The notes under the pieces: generated by a model
What the model saw: only the letters and a program-made list of their open reading frames with translations
What the model was told of the DNA's origin: nothing
Databases searched by the model: none
Assembly (NCBI RefSeq): GCF_003123725.1
Contig: NZ_QETA01000001.1
Location: 372,001-436,000, forward strand
Direction: 5' to 3'
DNA: 64,000 bases
From: Corticimicrobacter populi
Lineage (GTDB): Bacteria; Pseudomonadota; Gammaproteobacteria; Burkholderiales; Burkholderiaceae_B
Position numbers and translations under genes: made by a program
Shown: positions 15,784-25,352 of the stretch, piece after piece
Layout: each line of letters begins with the position of its first letter
Numbering within the stretch: position 1 is the stretch's first letter

Positions 15784-18700
15784 GCCCGATCCTGCGTGCA
15801 TTGCGCCGGTTGCTGGGCGATGAATTGGCGCAATGCTTCGCCGGTATGCGAGCGTGCATGGTCGGCCTCGACCTCGGCGGGCGTGCCTTCGATGACCAGT
15901 TGGCCGCCACCGCTGCCCCCTTCGGGGCCCATGTCGAGCAGCCAGTCGGCCTGGGCGATCACGTCCAGGTTGTGCTCGATCACGACGACGGTGTTGCCTG
16001 CCTCGACCAGCCGATGCAGCACGCTGATCAGCTTGTCGACATCGGCCATCGACAGCCCGACCGTGGGTTCATCCAGTACATACAGGGTATGTGGCAGGCG
16101 CGAAGCACGGCCGGTCTTGATGACGCCTTCGGTCAGGCGTGCCTTGGTCAGTTCGGTAACCAGCTTGATGCGCTGGGCCTCGCCGCCCGACAGTGTGGGT
16201 GAAGGCTGGCCCAGTGTCAGGTAGCCCAGGCCGACATCCTGCATGAGTTGCAGAGGGCGCTGGATGCGCGGGTGGGCCGAGAAGTATTCGACTGCCTCGT
16301 CCACCTCCATCTTGAGGATGTCGCCAGCGCTTTTTCCCCGCAGCTTGACTGACAGCGTATCGCTGTTGAAGCGCGCACCGTTGCAGGCCTCGCACTCGAC
16401 CTTGACGTCGGGCAGGAAGCTCATCTCGATGGTGCGCATGCCCTGGCCCTCGCAGACTGGACAACGGCCTGCGCCCGTGTTGAAGCTGAAGCGCGAGGCA
16501 GTCCAGCCGCGCATGCGTGCATCGCGGGCTTCGGCGAACAGCTTGCGGACGTCGTCCCAGAAGCCGATGTAGGTGGCGGGGCAGGAGCGCGGTGTCTTGC
16601 CGATGGGGGTCTGGTCGACCTCGAGTACGCGGTCGATGGCTTCCCAACCGTCGATGCCGGCGCAGTGCAGCCAGTGGGGGGCGACCTTGTCGTGTTCCCG
16701 TGCATACTGGTTGTCTGCCACGGCACGTCTCAGGTTGGCCTGCAACACGTCGCGGGCCAGCGTCGATTTGCCGGAGCCGGAGACACCCGTGACTACGGTC
16801 AGGCGGTTGAGCGGAAAATGGGCCGTGACATTGTGCAGGTTGTGGCGTCCGGCAGCCCGTACGGTCAGACGTGGCGTGTCGATCTGGACCGGGCGACGCG
16901 GCTGCAGGTCATGTTGCAGTGGATGCGCCAGATAGCGGCCGGTGACCGAGTCCGGATTCTCCATGATGTCCTGCACGGTGCCTTGGGCTACCACGCGACC
17001 GCCGCGCGAACCGGCCCCCGGGCCGATATCGATGACGTGTCCGGCCCGGCGGATGGTGTCGTCGTCGTGCTCGACGACGACCAGGGTATTGCCCTGGCCC
17101 TCCAGGCGTGACAGGGCGTCAAGCAGGATACGGTTGTCACGGGGGTGCAGGCCGATGGTCGGCTCATCAAGGATATAGCAGACGCCCTGCATGTTGGAGC
17201 CCAGCTGGGCCGCCAGCCGGATACGCTGCGCTTCGCCACCGGAGAGCGTCGGTGCTGCCCGGTCCAGTGTCAGGTAGCCCAGGCCGACCTCCTGCATGAA
17301 ACCAAGGCGGCTGCGGATTTCGGCCAGAATGTCGCGGGCGATGTCGGCTTCACGGCCGCGCAGGACCAGCCCGGTAAAGAACGTATGCGCCTCGTTGACC
17401 GACCAGTGGCTGATGTCGGCAATCGAGCGCGCATGCCAGCGTACCGCCAGTGCATTGCGATTCAGGCGCTGCCCCTGGCAGACCGGGCAGGTTTCCGGTT
17501 CGTGGGCATCGTCCTGTTCGCTATCGGCCGTATCACGCCAGGTGCTTTCCTCTCCCGTCTGCTCGGCATCGAAACCGCTCAGGCGTAGGCCTGTGCCAAA
17601 GCAGGCGGGGCACCAGCCATGCTTGGAGTTGTAGGAGAACATGCGCGGGTCCAGTTCCGGAAAACTGATGCCGGTGACCGGGCAGGTACGGCTGGTGGAC
17701 AGTGCCAGGCTATCCAGCTCGGCGTCCAGCGATTCATGCAGCCGCTCCAGGGGCCAGACGATGCGCAACATGCCTTTGCCATGTTCCAGTGCGTCGGCAA
17801 TGGCCTGACGCAGGAAGGCTTCATTGTCAGGCGTGATGACGACATCGGCAATCGGCAGCTCGATAGTGTGCTCGCGGTACCGATCCAGGCGTGGCCAGGG
17901 CTGTACGGCCACGAAGCGACCATCGACCCTCAGGTGGGTGTGGCCCCGCCGTTCGGCCCACTTGGCCAGATCGGTGTAGTAACCCTTGCGGGCCGTGACC
18001 AGCGGTGCCAGCAGGCCGACATGCTGCCCCTTGAACTGCTGCATGATGCGCGCCAGGATCTGCTCGGGCGTCTGGGCTTCGACCGGCAGCCCGCTATCGG
18101 GGCTGTACTGCGTTCCCAGCTTGACGAACAACAGCCGCAGGAAATGGTGGATCTCGGTCATGGTGGCGACCGTGGACTTGACCCCGCCCCGACTGGTGCG
18201 CTGGGCAATCGCCACTGTGGGTGGGATACCGGTGATCGAATCGACATCGGGTTTGCCGGCCGGCTGCACGATGGAGCGGGCATAGGCGTTGAGCGATTCC
18301 AGGTAGCGGCGTTGGCCTTCGTTGAACAGGATGTCGAATGCCAGCGTGGATTTGCCCGATCCGGACACACCGGTGATCACGGTGAAGGTATCGCGGGGAA
18401 TGGCCACGCTCAGGCTCTTGAGATTGTGCTCGCGGGCGTGATGGATTTCGATGGCGGGCGTCGGTGTGGCCGGCGTGAGCGCGTAGGTGGCCGCCGGCTC
18501 GGCCAACTGGCCGGGCTGCATCTGGTATTCGCGCAGGGCCTGGCCGGTATGCGAGTCCGGATGGGCCATGATGTCCTCGGGCGTGCCGCAGGCGATCAGT
18601 TCGCCGCCATCTTCGCCGCCTTCGGGGCCGAGGTCGATGATCCAGTCGGCCGCACGGATGACATCCAGGTTGTGCTCGATGATCAGCAGGGTATGGCCGG

Positions 18701-21467
18701 CTGCCAGCAGCTTGCGCAGGGCACGCATCAGGCGTGCCACGTCTTCGAAGTGCAGGCCGGTGGTGGGTTCGTCGAACAGGAACAGGCTGGCCTTCTTGGC
18801 GACCTGCGCGATCGAGATGCCGCTGCGGGCAGCCTCGGCCAGGTGCCCGGCCAGCTTGAGTCGCTGGGCCTCACCGCCAGACAGCGTGGGCACCGGCTGA
18901 CCCAGTTTGACGTATTCCAGGCCGACATCGGCCAGTGGTGCCAGGCCGCGTTGCACATCGTGCAGTCCCTTGAAGAAGTCGAGCGCTTCGCTGACCGTCA
19001 TGTCCAGCACCTGGTCGATGGAGGCAGTGCGGCCCAGGTGCGAGACGGTCACCTCGCGGACTTCGGGACGGAAGCGGCTGCCATCGCAGTCGGGGCAGCG
19101 GATATAGACGTCGGACAGGAACTGCATCTCGACGTGCTCGAAGCCGGTGCCGCCGCAGCTAGGACAACGGCCGTCACCACTGTTGAAACTGAACATGCCG
19201 GCGGCATAGCCGCGCTCGCGTGACAGCGGTGCCTGTGCAAACAGCTTGCGGATGGCATCGTAGGCACCGACGTAGCTGGCCGGATTGGAGCGTGCCGTCT
19301 TGCCGATGGGCGTCTGGTCGACCATGACCACATCGTGCAGCCATTCGTCGCCCAGGATGCGGTCGTGATCGCCAGGGGCCTCGGTCGGCTTGCCGCGTTT
19401 CTTGAGCAGGGCGGGATAGAGCACGTCCTGGATCAACGTGGATTTGCCCGAGCCGGATACGCCGGTGACGCACACCAGCCGGCCCAATGGAATGCTGACG
19501 GAGATGTTGCGAAGATTGTGGGCGCGTGCGCCTTCGAGCAGCAGTCGGGGCGTATTGTCCCGGACCGGCATGGGGTGGGGGGCTTCGATGGTGCGACGTC
19601 CGCTCAGGTAGTCGCCGGTCAGTGTCGGTGCCTGCGAGAGTGCCTGGGGCGTGCCATCGAACATGATGCGGCCCCCGCGCTCGCCGGGGCCGGGGCCGAT
19701 GTCGAGCACCCGGTCGGCAGCCGTCATGACCAGCGGATCGTGTTCGACCACCACCAGGGTATTGCCGGCATTGCGCAGCCGGTGCATGACCTGCACGATG
19801 CGGTGCATGTCACGCGGATGCAGGCCGATGGATGGCTCATCCAGCACGAACAGAGTGTTGACCAGCGAGGTGCCCAGCGCCGTGGTGAGGTTGATGCGCT
19901 GCACTTCGCCGCCAGACAGGGTGCGGCTCTGGCGGTCCAGCGTGAGGTAGCCCAGCCCCACATCGCACAGGAAACGCAGCCGCGAACGGATCTCGTCGAG
20001 CAGCATGTCGTTGGCAGCATCGGGCAGCAGGTCGAGCGTCATGCCGTCGAACAGATCACGCACGCGCCGGATCGGCATGCACATCAGGGCGTGGATGTCG
20101 ATGCCAGGGGCATCGCCGATGCGCCACAGCAGCGCTTCCGGTTTGAGGCGGGAACCATGGCAGGTCGGGCAGGGGGTGTAGCTGCGATACTTCGACAGCA
20201 GTACCCGTACATGCATCTTGTAGGCACGGCTTTCGAGCCAGTCGAAAAAGCGCTGTACGCCATACCACTGCGTTTTCCAGGCCTGGTTGCCGCCTTTCCA
20301 GTCTGGCGTGCCGTCGAGTACCCAGCGCCGATGCTCGGGCGACAGATTCTTCCAGGGCACCGACAGCGGCACGCCGGCCTTGCGGGCGTATTTTTCGAGA
20401 TCGTCCTGGCATTCGCGGTAGCTGGGCGTCTGCCAGGGCTTGACTGCGCCTTCCAGCAGGGTCTTGCTCTCGTCGGGGATGACCAGCCCATGGTCGATGC
20501 CGATCACCCGGCCGAAACCCCGGCAGGTTTCGCAGGCCCCCAGCGGCGAATTGAAGGAGAACATGCTGGGCAGAGGATCGGCATAATCGATGTCACAGTC
20601 GGCACAATGCAGCCGGCTGCTGAACTTCCAGACCTGCTGGTCGCCGCCTGCGGGGGCCAGCGCGTGGACGGCCAGATGTCCCTGGCCCTGATCGAGTGCC
20701 GTATCGAGCGCTTCCATGATGCGCTCGGGTTCGGCCGAGCCGAGCCGGAAGCGGTCCTGGACGACATTCAGTGTGCGCTGGGGAATGACAGCCTGGGCCT
20801 GGTCCGATTTTTTGCGGCCTTTTCCGGCAGGGCTGGCGGTGGCTGCCGTGCTGGCAGGCGTACCGGGCTGTGTCGCGGGTGTGTCGATGCCGCCCTGTTG
20901 GGCAGATGCCGGGTTGCTTTCATGCACCCGCGTATAGCCCTGGGCATCGAGGTAGCCCCGGATTTCTTCTTCGGTGAAGTTGGCCGGCACCTTGATCGGG
21001 AACGTGATGACCAGGCGTGGGTCGCCCTGTGCCGGAGCATGTTCGGACAGGAAGGCCAGGATACTGTCGGGATTGTCGCGCCTGATCTTCTTGCCACAGC
21101 AGCGGCAATAAAGATGGGCGGCGCGGGCGTACAGCAGCTTGAAGTGGTCGTTGAGCTCGGTCATCGTGCCAACCGTGCTGCGCGAGTTGCGTACCGGATT
21201 GGTCTGGTCGATGGCGATGGCCGGCAGGATGCCTTCGATCCGGTCTACCTGGGGTTTGTCCATCCGGTCGAGAAATTGCCGGGCGTAGGGCGAGAAGGTT
21301 TCGACGTAGCGGCGTTGCCCTTCGGCGTAGAGCGTATCGAAGGCCAGGGAACTTTTGCCGGAGCCCGAGACGCCGGTAATCACGGTCAGTTCACCGGCGG
21401 AAAAGCTGACATCCAGGTTTTTGAGGTTGTTCTGGCGTGCGCCGAAGATGCGGATCTGGGAGCTCAT
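15780..21467 (-). CDS. uvrA: Excinuclease ABC subunit A, dimeric (tandem-fused) form
   Basis: A 1895-residue protein made of two complete UvrA units in tandem (about 1-1000 and 1003-1895), with four ABC ATPase sites. Walker A motifs (GVSGSGKS) lie near residues 35, 670, 1035 and 1562; LSGGE signatures lie near 516, 862, 1409 and 1759. UvrA recognises DNA lesions as a dimer and loads UvrB, so this form carries both protomers in one chain. Unit 1 has a low-complexity Ala/Thr/Pro/Lys insert near residues 185-225. The first zinc site is intact in unit 1 (CADC...CETC) but lacks one Cys in unit 2 (CPVTG...CPAC). Both C-terminal zinc sites keep CxxC pairs. A LexA-type box lies 86 bp upstream, and pabB follows with an ATGA overlap. 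Whether a normal-length uvrA exists elsewhere cannot be seen. Confidence 0.93.
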   Translation of the reverse strand: MSSQIRIFGARQNNLKNLDVSFSAGELTVITGVSGSGKSSLAFDTLYAEGQRRYVETFSPYARQFLDRMDKPQVDRIEGILPAIAIDQTNPVRNSRSTVGTMTELNDHFKLLYARAAHLYCRCCGKKIRRDNPDSILAFLSEHAPAQGDPRLVITFPIKVPANFTEEEIRGYLDAQGYTRVHESNPASAQQGGIDTPATQPGTPASTAATASPAGKGRKKSDQAQAVIPQRTLNVVQDRFRLGSAEPERIMEALDTALDQGQGHLAVHALAPAGGDQQVWKFSSRLHCADCDIDYADPLPSMFSFNSPLGACETCRGFGRVIGIDHGLVIPDESKTLLEGAVKPWQTPSYRECQDDLEKYARKAGVPLSVPWKNLSPEHRRWVLDGTPDWKGGNQAWKTQWYGVQRFFDWLESRAYKMHVRVLLSKYRSYTPCPTCHGSRLKPEALLWRIGDAPGIDIHALMCMPIRRVRDLFDGMTLDLLPDAANDMLLDEIRSRLRFLCDVGLGYLTLDRQSRTLSGGEVQRINLTTALGTSLVNTLFVLDEPSIGLHPRDMHRIVQVMHRLRNAGNTLVVVEHDPLVMTAADRVLDIGPGPGERGGRIMFDGTPQALSQAPTLTGDYLSGRRTIEAPHPMPVRDNTPRLLLEGARAHNLRNISVSIPLGRLVCVTGVSGSGKSTLIQDVLYPALLKKRGKPTEAPGDHDRILGDEWLHDVVMVDQTPIGKTARSNPASYVGAYDAIRKLFAQAPLSRERGYAAGMFSFNSGDGRCPSCGGTGFEHVEMQFLSDVYIRCPDCDGSRFRPEVREVTVSHLGRTASIDQVLDMTVSEALDFFKGLHDVQRGLAPLADVGLEYVKLGQPVPTLSGGEAQRLKLAGHLAEAARSGISIAQVAKKASLFLFDEPTTGLHFEDVARLMRALRKLLAAGHTLLIIEHNLDVIRAADWIIDLGPEGGEDGGELIACGTPEDIMAHPDSHTGQALREYQMQPGQLAEPAATYALTPATPTPAIEIHHAREHNLKSLSVAIPRDTFTVITGVSGSGKSTLAFDILFNEGQRRYLESLNAYARSIVQPAGKPDVDSITGIPPTVAIAQRTSRGGVKSTVATMTEIHHFLRLLFVKLGTQYSPDSGLPVEAQTPEQILARIMQQFKGQHVGLLAPLVTARKGYYTDLAKWAERRGHTHLRVDGRFVAVQPWPRLDRYREHTIELPIADVVITPDNEAFLRQAIADALEHGKGMLRIVWPLERLHESLDAELDSLALSTSRTCPVTGISFPELDPRMFSYNSKHGWCPACFGTGLRLSGFDAEQTGEESTWRDTADSEQDDAHEPETCPVCQGQRLNRNALAVRWHARSIADISHWSVNEAHTFFTGLVLRGREADIARDILAEIRSRLGFMQEVGLGYLTLDRAAPTLSGGEAQRIRLAAQLGSNMQGVCYILDEPTIGLHPRDNRILLDALSRLEGQGNTLVVVEHDDDTIRRAGHVIDIGPGAGSRGGRVVAQGTVQDIMENPDSVTGRYLAHPLQHDLQPRRPVQIDTPRLTVRAAGRHNLHNVTAHFPLNRLTVVTGVSGSGKSTLARDVLQANLRRAVADNQYAREHDKVAPHWLHCAGIDGWEAIDRVLEVDQTPIGKTPRSCPATYIGFWDDVRKLFAEARDARMRGWTASRFSFNTGAGRCPVCEGQGMRTIEMSFLPDVKVECEACNGARFNSDTLSVKLRGKSAGDILKMEVDEAVEYFSAHPRIQRPLQLMQDVGLGYLTLGQPSPTLSGGEAQRIKLVTELTKARLTEGVIKTGRASRLPHTLYVLDEPTVGLSMADVDKLISVLHRLVEAGNTVVVIEHNLDVIAQADWLLDMGPEGGSGGGQLVIEGTPAEVEADHARSHTGEALRQFIAQQPAQCTQDRA

Positions 21468-21552
21468 GTAGGCGGAATGCGGGAGAGTGGACGGCCGGAC
21501 GCGGCAAGTGGATATGCCGGGGCGGTCTGGAAAGCACTATCGTAAACCAGAT

Positions 21553-21572
21553 TACTGTCTAAATACACAGTT
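21553..21572 (-). promoter_or_regulatory. LexA-type SOS box
   Basis: TACTGTCTAAATACACAGTT has the full CTGT-N8-ACAG core and nearly all of the extended E. coli-type consensus. It lies 86 bp upstream of the uvrA ATG and 162 bp upstream of the divergent DUF853 gene. UvrA genes are classic SOS targets, so regulation of uvrA is the natural reading; an effect on the DUF853 gene is possible. Confidence 0.75.
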
Positions 21573-21733
21573 CTGCTGCCGGTAGGGTTTGGCTGTCGCA
21601 TCAGGCAAGTTACAAGGATCAAAAAGCGTACTCCTGTGGTCTACAGGCGCGATAGCCTCTCGGGTAAACTGAGTCGCAATCCTGCCCTGCCGGAAAACCC
21701 GTTCTCTCACGCCTTACGTTGCGGAGCACTGCC

Positions 21734-23293
21734 ATGTCCGACCCCCTGATGATTTCCCGCAATGCCCAGTCTGCACAGTACCTGCTGCCCGGCATGGCCA
21801 ACCGTCATGGCTGCATTACCGGCGCGACCGGTACCGGCAAGACCGTGACCTTGCAGGTCATGGCGGAAGCTTTTTCACGGCTCGGCGTGCCGGTCTTCAT
21901 GGCGGACATCAAGGGCGACCTGACCGGGATTTCGCAACCGGGCACCGCTTCGCCCAAGCTGCAGGAGCGTCTGGAGCGCCTTGGCCTGTCCGTGCCCGAC
22001 TGGGCGGGCATGCCGACCGTACTGTGGGATGTGTTCGGCAAGCAGGGACACCCCGTGCGCGCCACGATTTCCGATATGGGTCCCTTGCTGCTGGCCCGTA
22101 TCATGAACCTGAACGACACCCAGGAAGGGGTGCTCAACCTGACCTTCAAGGTGGCAGACGACAACGGCCTGCTGCTGCTGGATCTCAAGGACCTGCGCGC
22201 CATGCTGCAGTTCGTGGCCGACAACGCGGCGGATATACGGACTCGTTACGGCAATGTGTCGGCTGCGTCCATCGGTGCGATTCAGCGCGGGCTGTTGCAG
22301 ATCGAGACACAGGGAGGCGAGCAGTTCTTTGGTGAACCGATGCTCGATATCCACGACCTGCTGCAGACCGACGACAATGGGCGTGGCGTGGTCAATATCC
22401 TGGCGGCTGATCAGCTCATGCAGTCGCCCAAGCTTTACAGCACGTTCCTGTTGTGGCTGCTGTCCGATCTTTACGAACATCTTCCCGAAGTGGGCGATGC
22501 CGACAAGCCCAAACTGGTGTTCTTCTTCGATGAAGCCCATCTCCTGTTCAAGGATGCTCCGGCTGCACTGCTCGAGAAAATCGAACAGGTGGTACGCCTG
22601 ATCCGTTCCAAGGGCGTCGGGGTGTATTTCGTCACGCAGAATCCGCTCGATATTCCCGATAGCGTACTGGGCCAGCTTGGCAATCGCGTGCAGCACGCTC
22701 TGCGTGCATTCACGCCGCGTGACCAGAAGGCCGTGCGTACGGCTGCGGATACCATGCGTCCCAATCCCGGCCTGGATGTGGCCGCTGCGATTACCGAACT
22801 GGGGGTAGGCGAGGCGCTGGTCTCCATGCTGGATGAAAAGGGCCGGCCCCAGCCGACCGAGCGGGCCTGGGTCGTGGCACCCGGTGGCCGCATCGGCCCG
22901 GCAACCGAGGCCGAGCGTACTGTCTTGCGGCAGCAATCGGTGCTGGCCGGCGTCTACGAGGCAGCGGTGGATCGTGAGTCTGCCTATGAAATGCTGCAGG
23001 CGCGCATGCAGGAAACTGGTGGCAAAACGGCAGGCGCACCGGCAACCGCGTCGACCGGTCAGGCGGCTGATGCAGGTGGCAAGGCGCAGCCGGGCAATGC
23101 CACACAGGACGACGATGGACTGATGGGGCAGCTCAATGATTTCCTGTTCGGCTCGACCGGGCCGCGTGGCGGCAAGCGTGACGGGCTGGTGCAGAGCGTT
23201 GCCAAGAGTACGGCCCGTTCCGTGGCCAACCGTATCATCGGACAGGTTACACGCGGCATTCTGGGCTCATTGACAGGTGGACGCCGTCGCTAG
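21734..23293 (+). CDS. DUF853 (YjgR-like) HerA/FtsK-type ATPase
   Basis: P-loop ATPase of 519 residues, cytoplasmic, of the HerA/VirB4-like group; the cellular role is not established. Walker A is GATGTGKT at residues 30-37, [12 protein letters not shown] follows, and Walker B is [47 protein letters not shown] is the family's arginine-finger region. The C-terminus has a low-complexity Ala/Gly/Gln linker and a basic tail. The ATG at 21734 has GGAG about 7 nt upstream. The stop TAG is part of the CTAG that flanks the palindromic element immediately downstream. Confidence 0.88.
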   Translation: MSDPLMISRNAQSAQYLLPGMANRHGCITGATGTGKTVTLQVMAEAFSRLGVPVFMADIKGDLTGISQPGTASPKLQERLERLGLSVPDWAGMPTVLWDVFGKQGHPVRATISDMGPLLLARIMNLNDTQEGVLNLTFKVADDNGLLLLDLKDLRAMLQFVADNAADIRTRYGNVSAASIGAIQRGLLQIETQGGEQFFGEPMLDIHDLLQTDDNGRGVVNILAADQLMQSPKLYSTFLLWLLSDLYEHLPEVGDADKPKLVFFFDEAHLLFKDAPAALLEKIEQVVRLIRSKGVGVYFVTQNPLDIPDSVLGQLGNRVQHALRAFTPRDQKAVRTAADTMRPNPGLDVAAAITELGVGEALVSMLDEKGRPQPTERAWVVAPGGRIGPATEAERTVLRQQSVLAGVYEAAVDRESAYEMLQARMQETGGKTAGAPATASTGQAADAGGKAQPGNATQDDDGLMGQLNDFLFGSTGPRGGKRDGLVQSVAKSTARSVANRIIGQVTRGILGSLTGGRRR

Positions 23294-23455
23294 TGTCCTG
23301 TTTGGCTAATTCAAATACTCATCTTCGGCGCCTGGGCTCGCCATACTGCGTTGCAAATCCTCGCGATAGCTACGGCTATCGCTGCGGTTTGCGCCTTGTC
23401 TGACAAGCCCATGCATCCGAATCTGAATACATCAACTAACCAACCAGGACACTAG
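23290..23455. mobile_element. MITE-like 166-bp palindromic element
   Basis: The stretch is bounded by CTAG on both sides. Its ends are TGTCCTGTTTGGCTA and, inverted at the other end, TGTCCTGGTTGGTTA. The two 81-bp arms stay partly complementary to the centre, where GCGATAGC-TACG-GCTATCGC forms a perfect hairpin. It is too small to encode a transposase. A 4-bp CTAG duplication is the kind made by IS5-group elements, so this looks like a non-autonomous derivative. It may also act as a transcription terminator after the DUF853 gene. Confidence 0.55.
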
Positions 23456-23542
23456 GATGGTTCGACCATTGCAGATCGGAGGTCGTACACCCAGGGCGTC
23501 TTCTGGGCGTATCGAATTTATCTGGACCGGCTCTGATCGTTT

Positions 23543-24409
23543 TCAGGCGGCTTGTTCTGCGCCAGGTCCCTGGGCCAGTATCTGAGGTGCAGGCGTATTG
23601 TGGTCCGGCTGGTCGGGCTGGGCCGGTACGCGGACGGGCTGGTGGTTGCGATGGCCGGGTACCAGCGAGTCAGGGGCGTCGGGTGAGGTCCAGATCGGAT
23701 CGGTGATTTCGGAGAATACCTGTTTCAGACGTTCGCCCCAGGTCTTGCGGATCATGCCGAAATACTGATTGTGCTCGTCGATATTGGCAAAGTGCGTGAC
23801 GCGCAGCGAGCCTGCTTCGTAGACCAGCAGGTCCAGCGGCATGCCCACGGATATATTCGAGCGCAAGGTCGAATCCATGGAGATCAAGGCACATTTGGCC
23901 GCTTCGTCGAGGGAGGTGTCGGCCTGCAGGACGCGGTCCAGGATGGGTTTGCCGTACTTGGCCTCGCCGATCTGCAGGTAGGGGCTGTCCGGGCTGGCCT
24001 CGATGAAATTGCCCGCAGCATAGACCTGGAACAACTGGCAGGGAGCCTGGCCGATCTGGCCGCCCAGAATCAGGTTCACGTTGAAGTCGATGCCCTGGTT
24101 CTTGAGTGCCTGAGCATCGCGCTCGTGGACGGCACGTACGGCATCGCCGACGCGCGATGCCGCGTCGTGCATGCTGGCCGCATTCCAGATCGAGGTCGGG
24201 CTGGCGCTGTCCTGCTGCGAGAGCTTGGTAATGATGGCCTGGCTGATGGCCAGATTGCCGGAGGTCATCAGGGCGATGACGCGCTCGCCGGGGCGCTCGA
24301 ACACGCGCAGCTTGCGAAAGGTACTGATCTGGTCGACGCCTGCATTGGTGCGCGAGTCAGCCAGAAAGACCATACCCGCATCCAGGCGGGCGGCGACACA
24401 GTAAGTCAT
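23543..24409 (-). CDS. Anbu, proteasome-type peptidase
   Basis: Ancestral-beta-subunit (Anbu) type Ntn-hydrolase related to HslV and 20S proteasome beta subunits, 288 residues. The start MTYCVAARLDAGMVFLADSRTNAGVD is diagnostic: after loss of Met1, Thr2 would be the catalytic nucleophile. VIALMTSGNLAISQAI and FNVNLILGGQIG follow, then a Pro/Gln-rich tail from about residue 255. I chose the ATG at 24409; the upstream open frame looks like noise. It is the last gene of the ATP-grasp / alpha-E / transglutaminase / Anbu cluster, 97 bp after the transglutaminase gene. Family members form ring- or helix-like oligomers; the native substrate is unknown. Confidence 0.92.
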   Translation of the reverse strand: MTYCVAARLDAGMVFLADSRTNAGVDQISTFRKLRVFERPGERVIALMTSGNLAISQAIITKLSQQDSASPTSIWNAASMHDAASRVGDAVRAVHERDAQALKNQGIDFNVNLILGGQIGQAPCQLFQVYAAGNFIEASPDSPYLQIGEAKYGKPILDRVLQADTSLDEAAKCALISMDSTLRSNISVGMPLDLLVYEAGSLRVTHFANIDEHNQYFGMIRKTWGERLKQVFSEITDPIWTSPDAPDSLVPGHRNHQPVRVPAQPDQPDHNTPAPQILAQGPGAEQAA

Positions 24410-24506
24410 GACGGATCGAAAGAATGCGAAGCGGCCATTGTATTGCAATCGCAAGGCGTCGCCGCCCGGAATGCAGCGCTCACCGCATGGAGGTTGCGAC
24501 CATGCA

Positions 24507-25331
24507 TCATTGCTGGTCTGCCTGTGGGGTGACGGTGGTCCAGTCCTGCACGGAGACATTGACGTGCATGGACTCTTCGCCGCCGCCGCTGCGCACGCCG
24601 CGTACCGGCGATGCAGCATCGTAGTCGCGTGCCACGGCCAGGCGGCAATGCTGTTCGGAGGCAAACTGCCGGTTCGTCACATCGATGCTGACCCAGCCGT
24701 GGCCAGCCAGCCAGATGTCCACCCAGGCGTGGCTGGCGGCATGTTCTGCCGTCGTGTAGAGATAGCCGCTAACATAGCGGCCAGGCAATCCCATGCCTCG
24801 CACGCAGGCCAGAAACAGGTGGGCATGGTCCTGGCAGACGCCATGGCCCAGGGCCAGGACCTGGCTGGCGGCGGTCGTGACGTCCGTCATGCCGGGTTCA
24901 TAGGCAACGCGCTGGCTGATGGCATGGGACAGGGCCAGTGCGTCTTCCGGGGTTTGCAGGCCCTGCGGCAGGACTTCCCGGCAAAAGGCGTGGATGGTGT
25001 CGTCCGCCAGGGTAAGCGGAGTGACGACACAATAGGCCTGTATCGGCAGGCGGCTGTCTTCCTGGGGGACCCGGCCCTGCGACAGGGGTTCGACCAGAAC
25101 TTGCCCGGTCACGCGCAAGGCGATTTCGTCATGGGGCGCATTCAGTGTCAGCGTATGGGTGATGTTGCCGTAGGCGTCGGTCTGCTCGTCCAGCTTGCCC
25201 GGAGCCTGTATGTGCCAGCGTAGCGTTCGCTGGTGCGGATCCTGGCGTGGTGTCAGGCGCAGGGTCTGGATGCTGTAGTTGACCGGCAGGGTGTAGCGGT
25301 AGTGCGTGATGTGCTTGATCAGGTGTTTCAT
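24507..25331 (-). CDS. Transglutaminase-like cysteine protease of the Anbu cluster
   Basis: Papain-like-fold protein of 274 residues with an N-terminal beta domain (MKHLIKHITHYRYTLPVNYSIQTLRLTPR) and a transglutaminase core. The catalytic triad is Cys166 (GHGVCQDHAH), His201 (SHAWVDIW) and Asp217 (SIDVTN). Bacterial members of this group usually act as proteases or amidases rather than protein cross-linkers. It lies 21 bp after the alpha-E gene and upstream of Anbu. The cluster context suggests it trims or removes a peptide tag; that is inference. Confidence 0.92.
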   Translation of the reverse strand: MKHLIKHITHYRYTLPVNYSIQTLRLTPRQDPHQRTLRWHIQAPGKLDEQTDAYGNITHTLTLNAPHDEIALRVTGQVLVEPLSQGRVPQEDSRLPIQAYCVVTPLTLADDTIHAFCREVLPQGLQTPEDALALSHAISQRVAYEPGMTDVTTAASQVLALGHGVCQDHAHLFLACVRGMGLPGRYVSGYLYTTAEHAASHAWVDIWLAGHGWVSIDVTNRQFASEQHCRLAVARDYDAASPVRGVRSGGGEESMHVNVSVQDWTTVTPQADQQ

Positions 25332-25352
25332 GGCCTGCTCCTTGCGTCGGTC

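Noticed and set aside
17619-21545. Two long open frames on the + strand (17619-19223 and 19335-21545) opposite uvrA
   Set aside because: They are antisense to highly conserved UvrA motifs, and their translations are low in hydrophobic structure and match no family. High GC favours such shadow frames.
23487-23515. Inverted repeat ACACCCAG/CTGGGCGT after the Anbu gene as an intrinsic terminator
   Set aside because: No T run follows on the - strand and the stem is short, so I could not support it.
24410-24664. N-terminal extension of the Anbu peptidase
   Set aside because: Anbu must begin with MTYCVA so that Thr2 can be exposed. The upstream frame is unrelated to the family and would bury the nucleophile.
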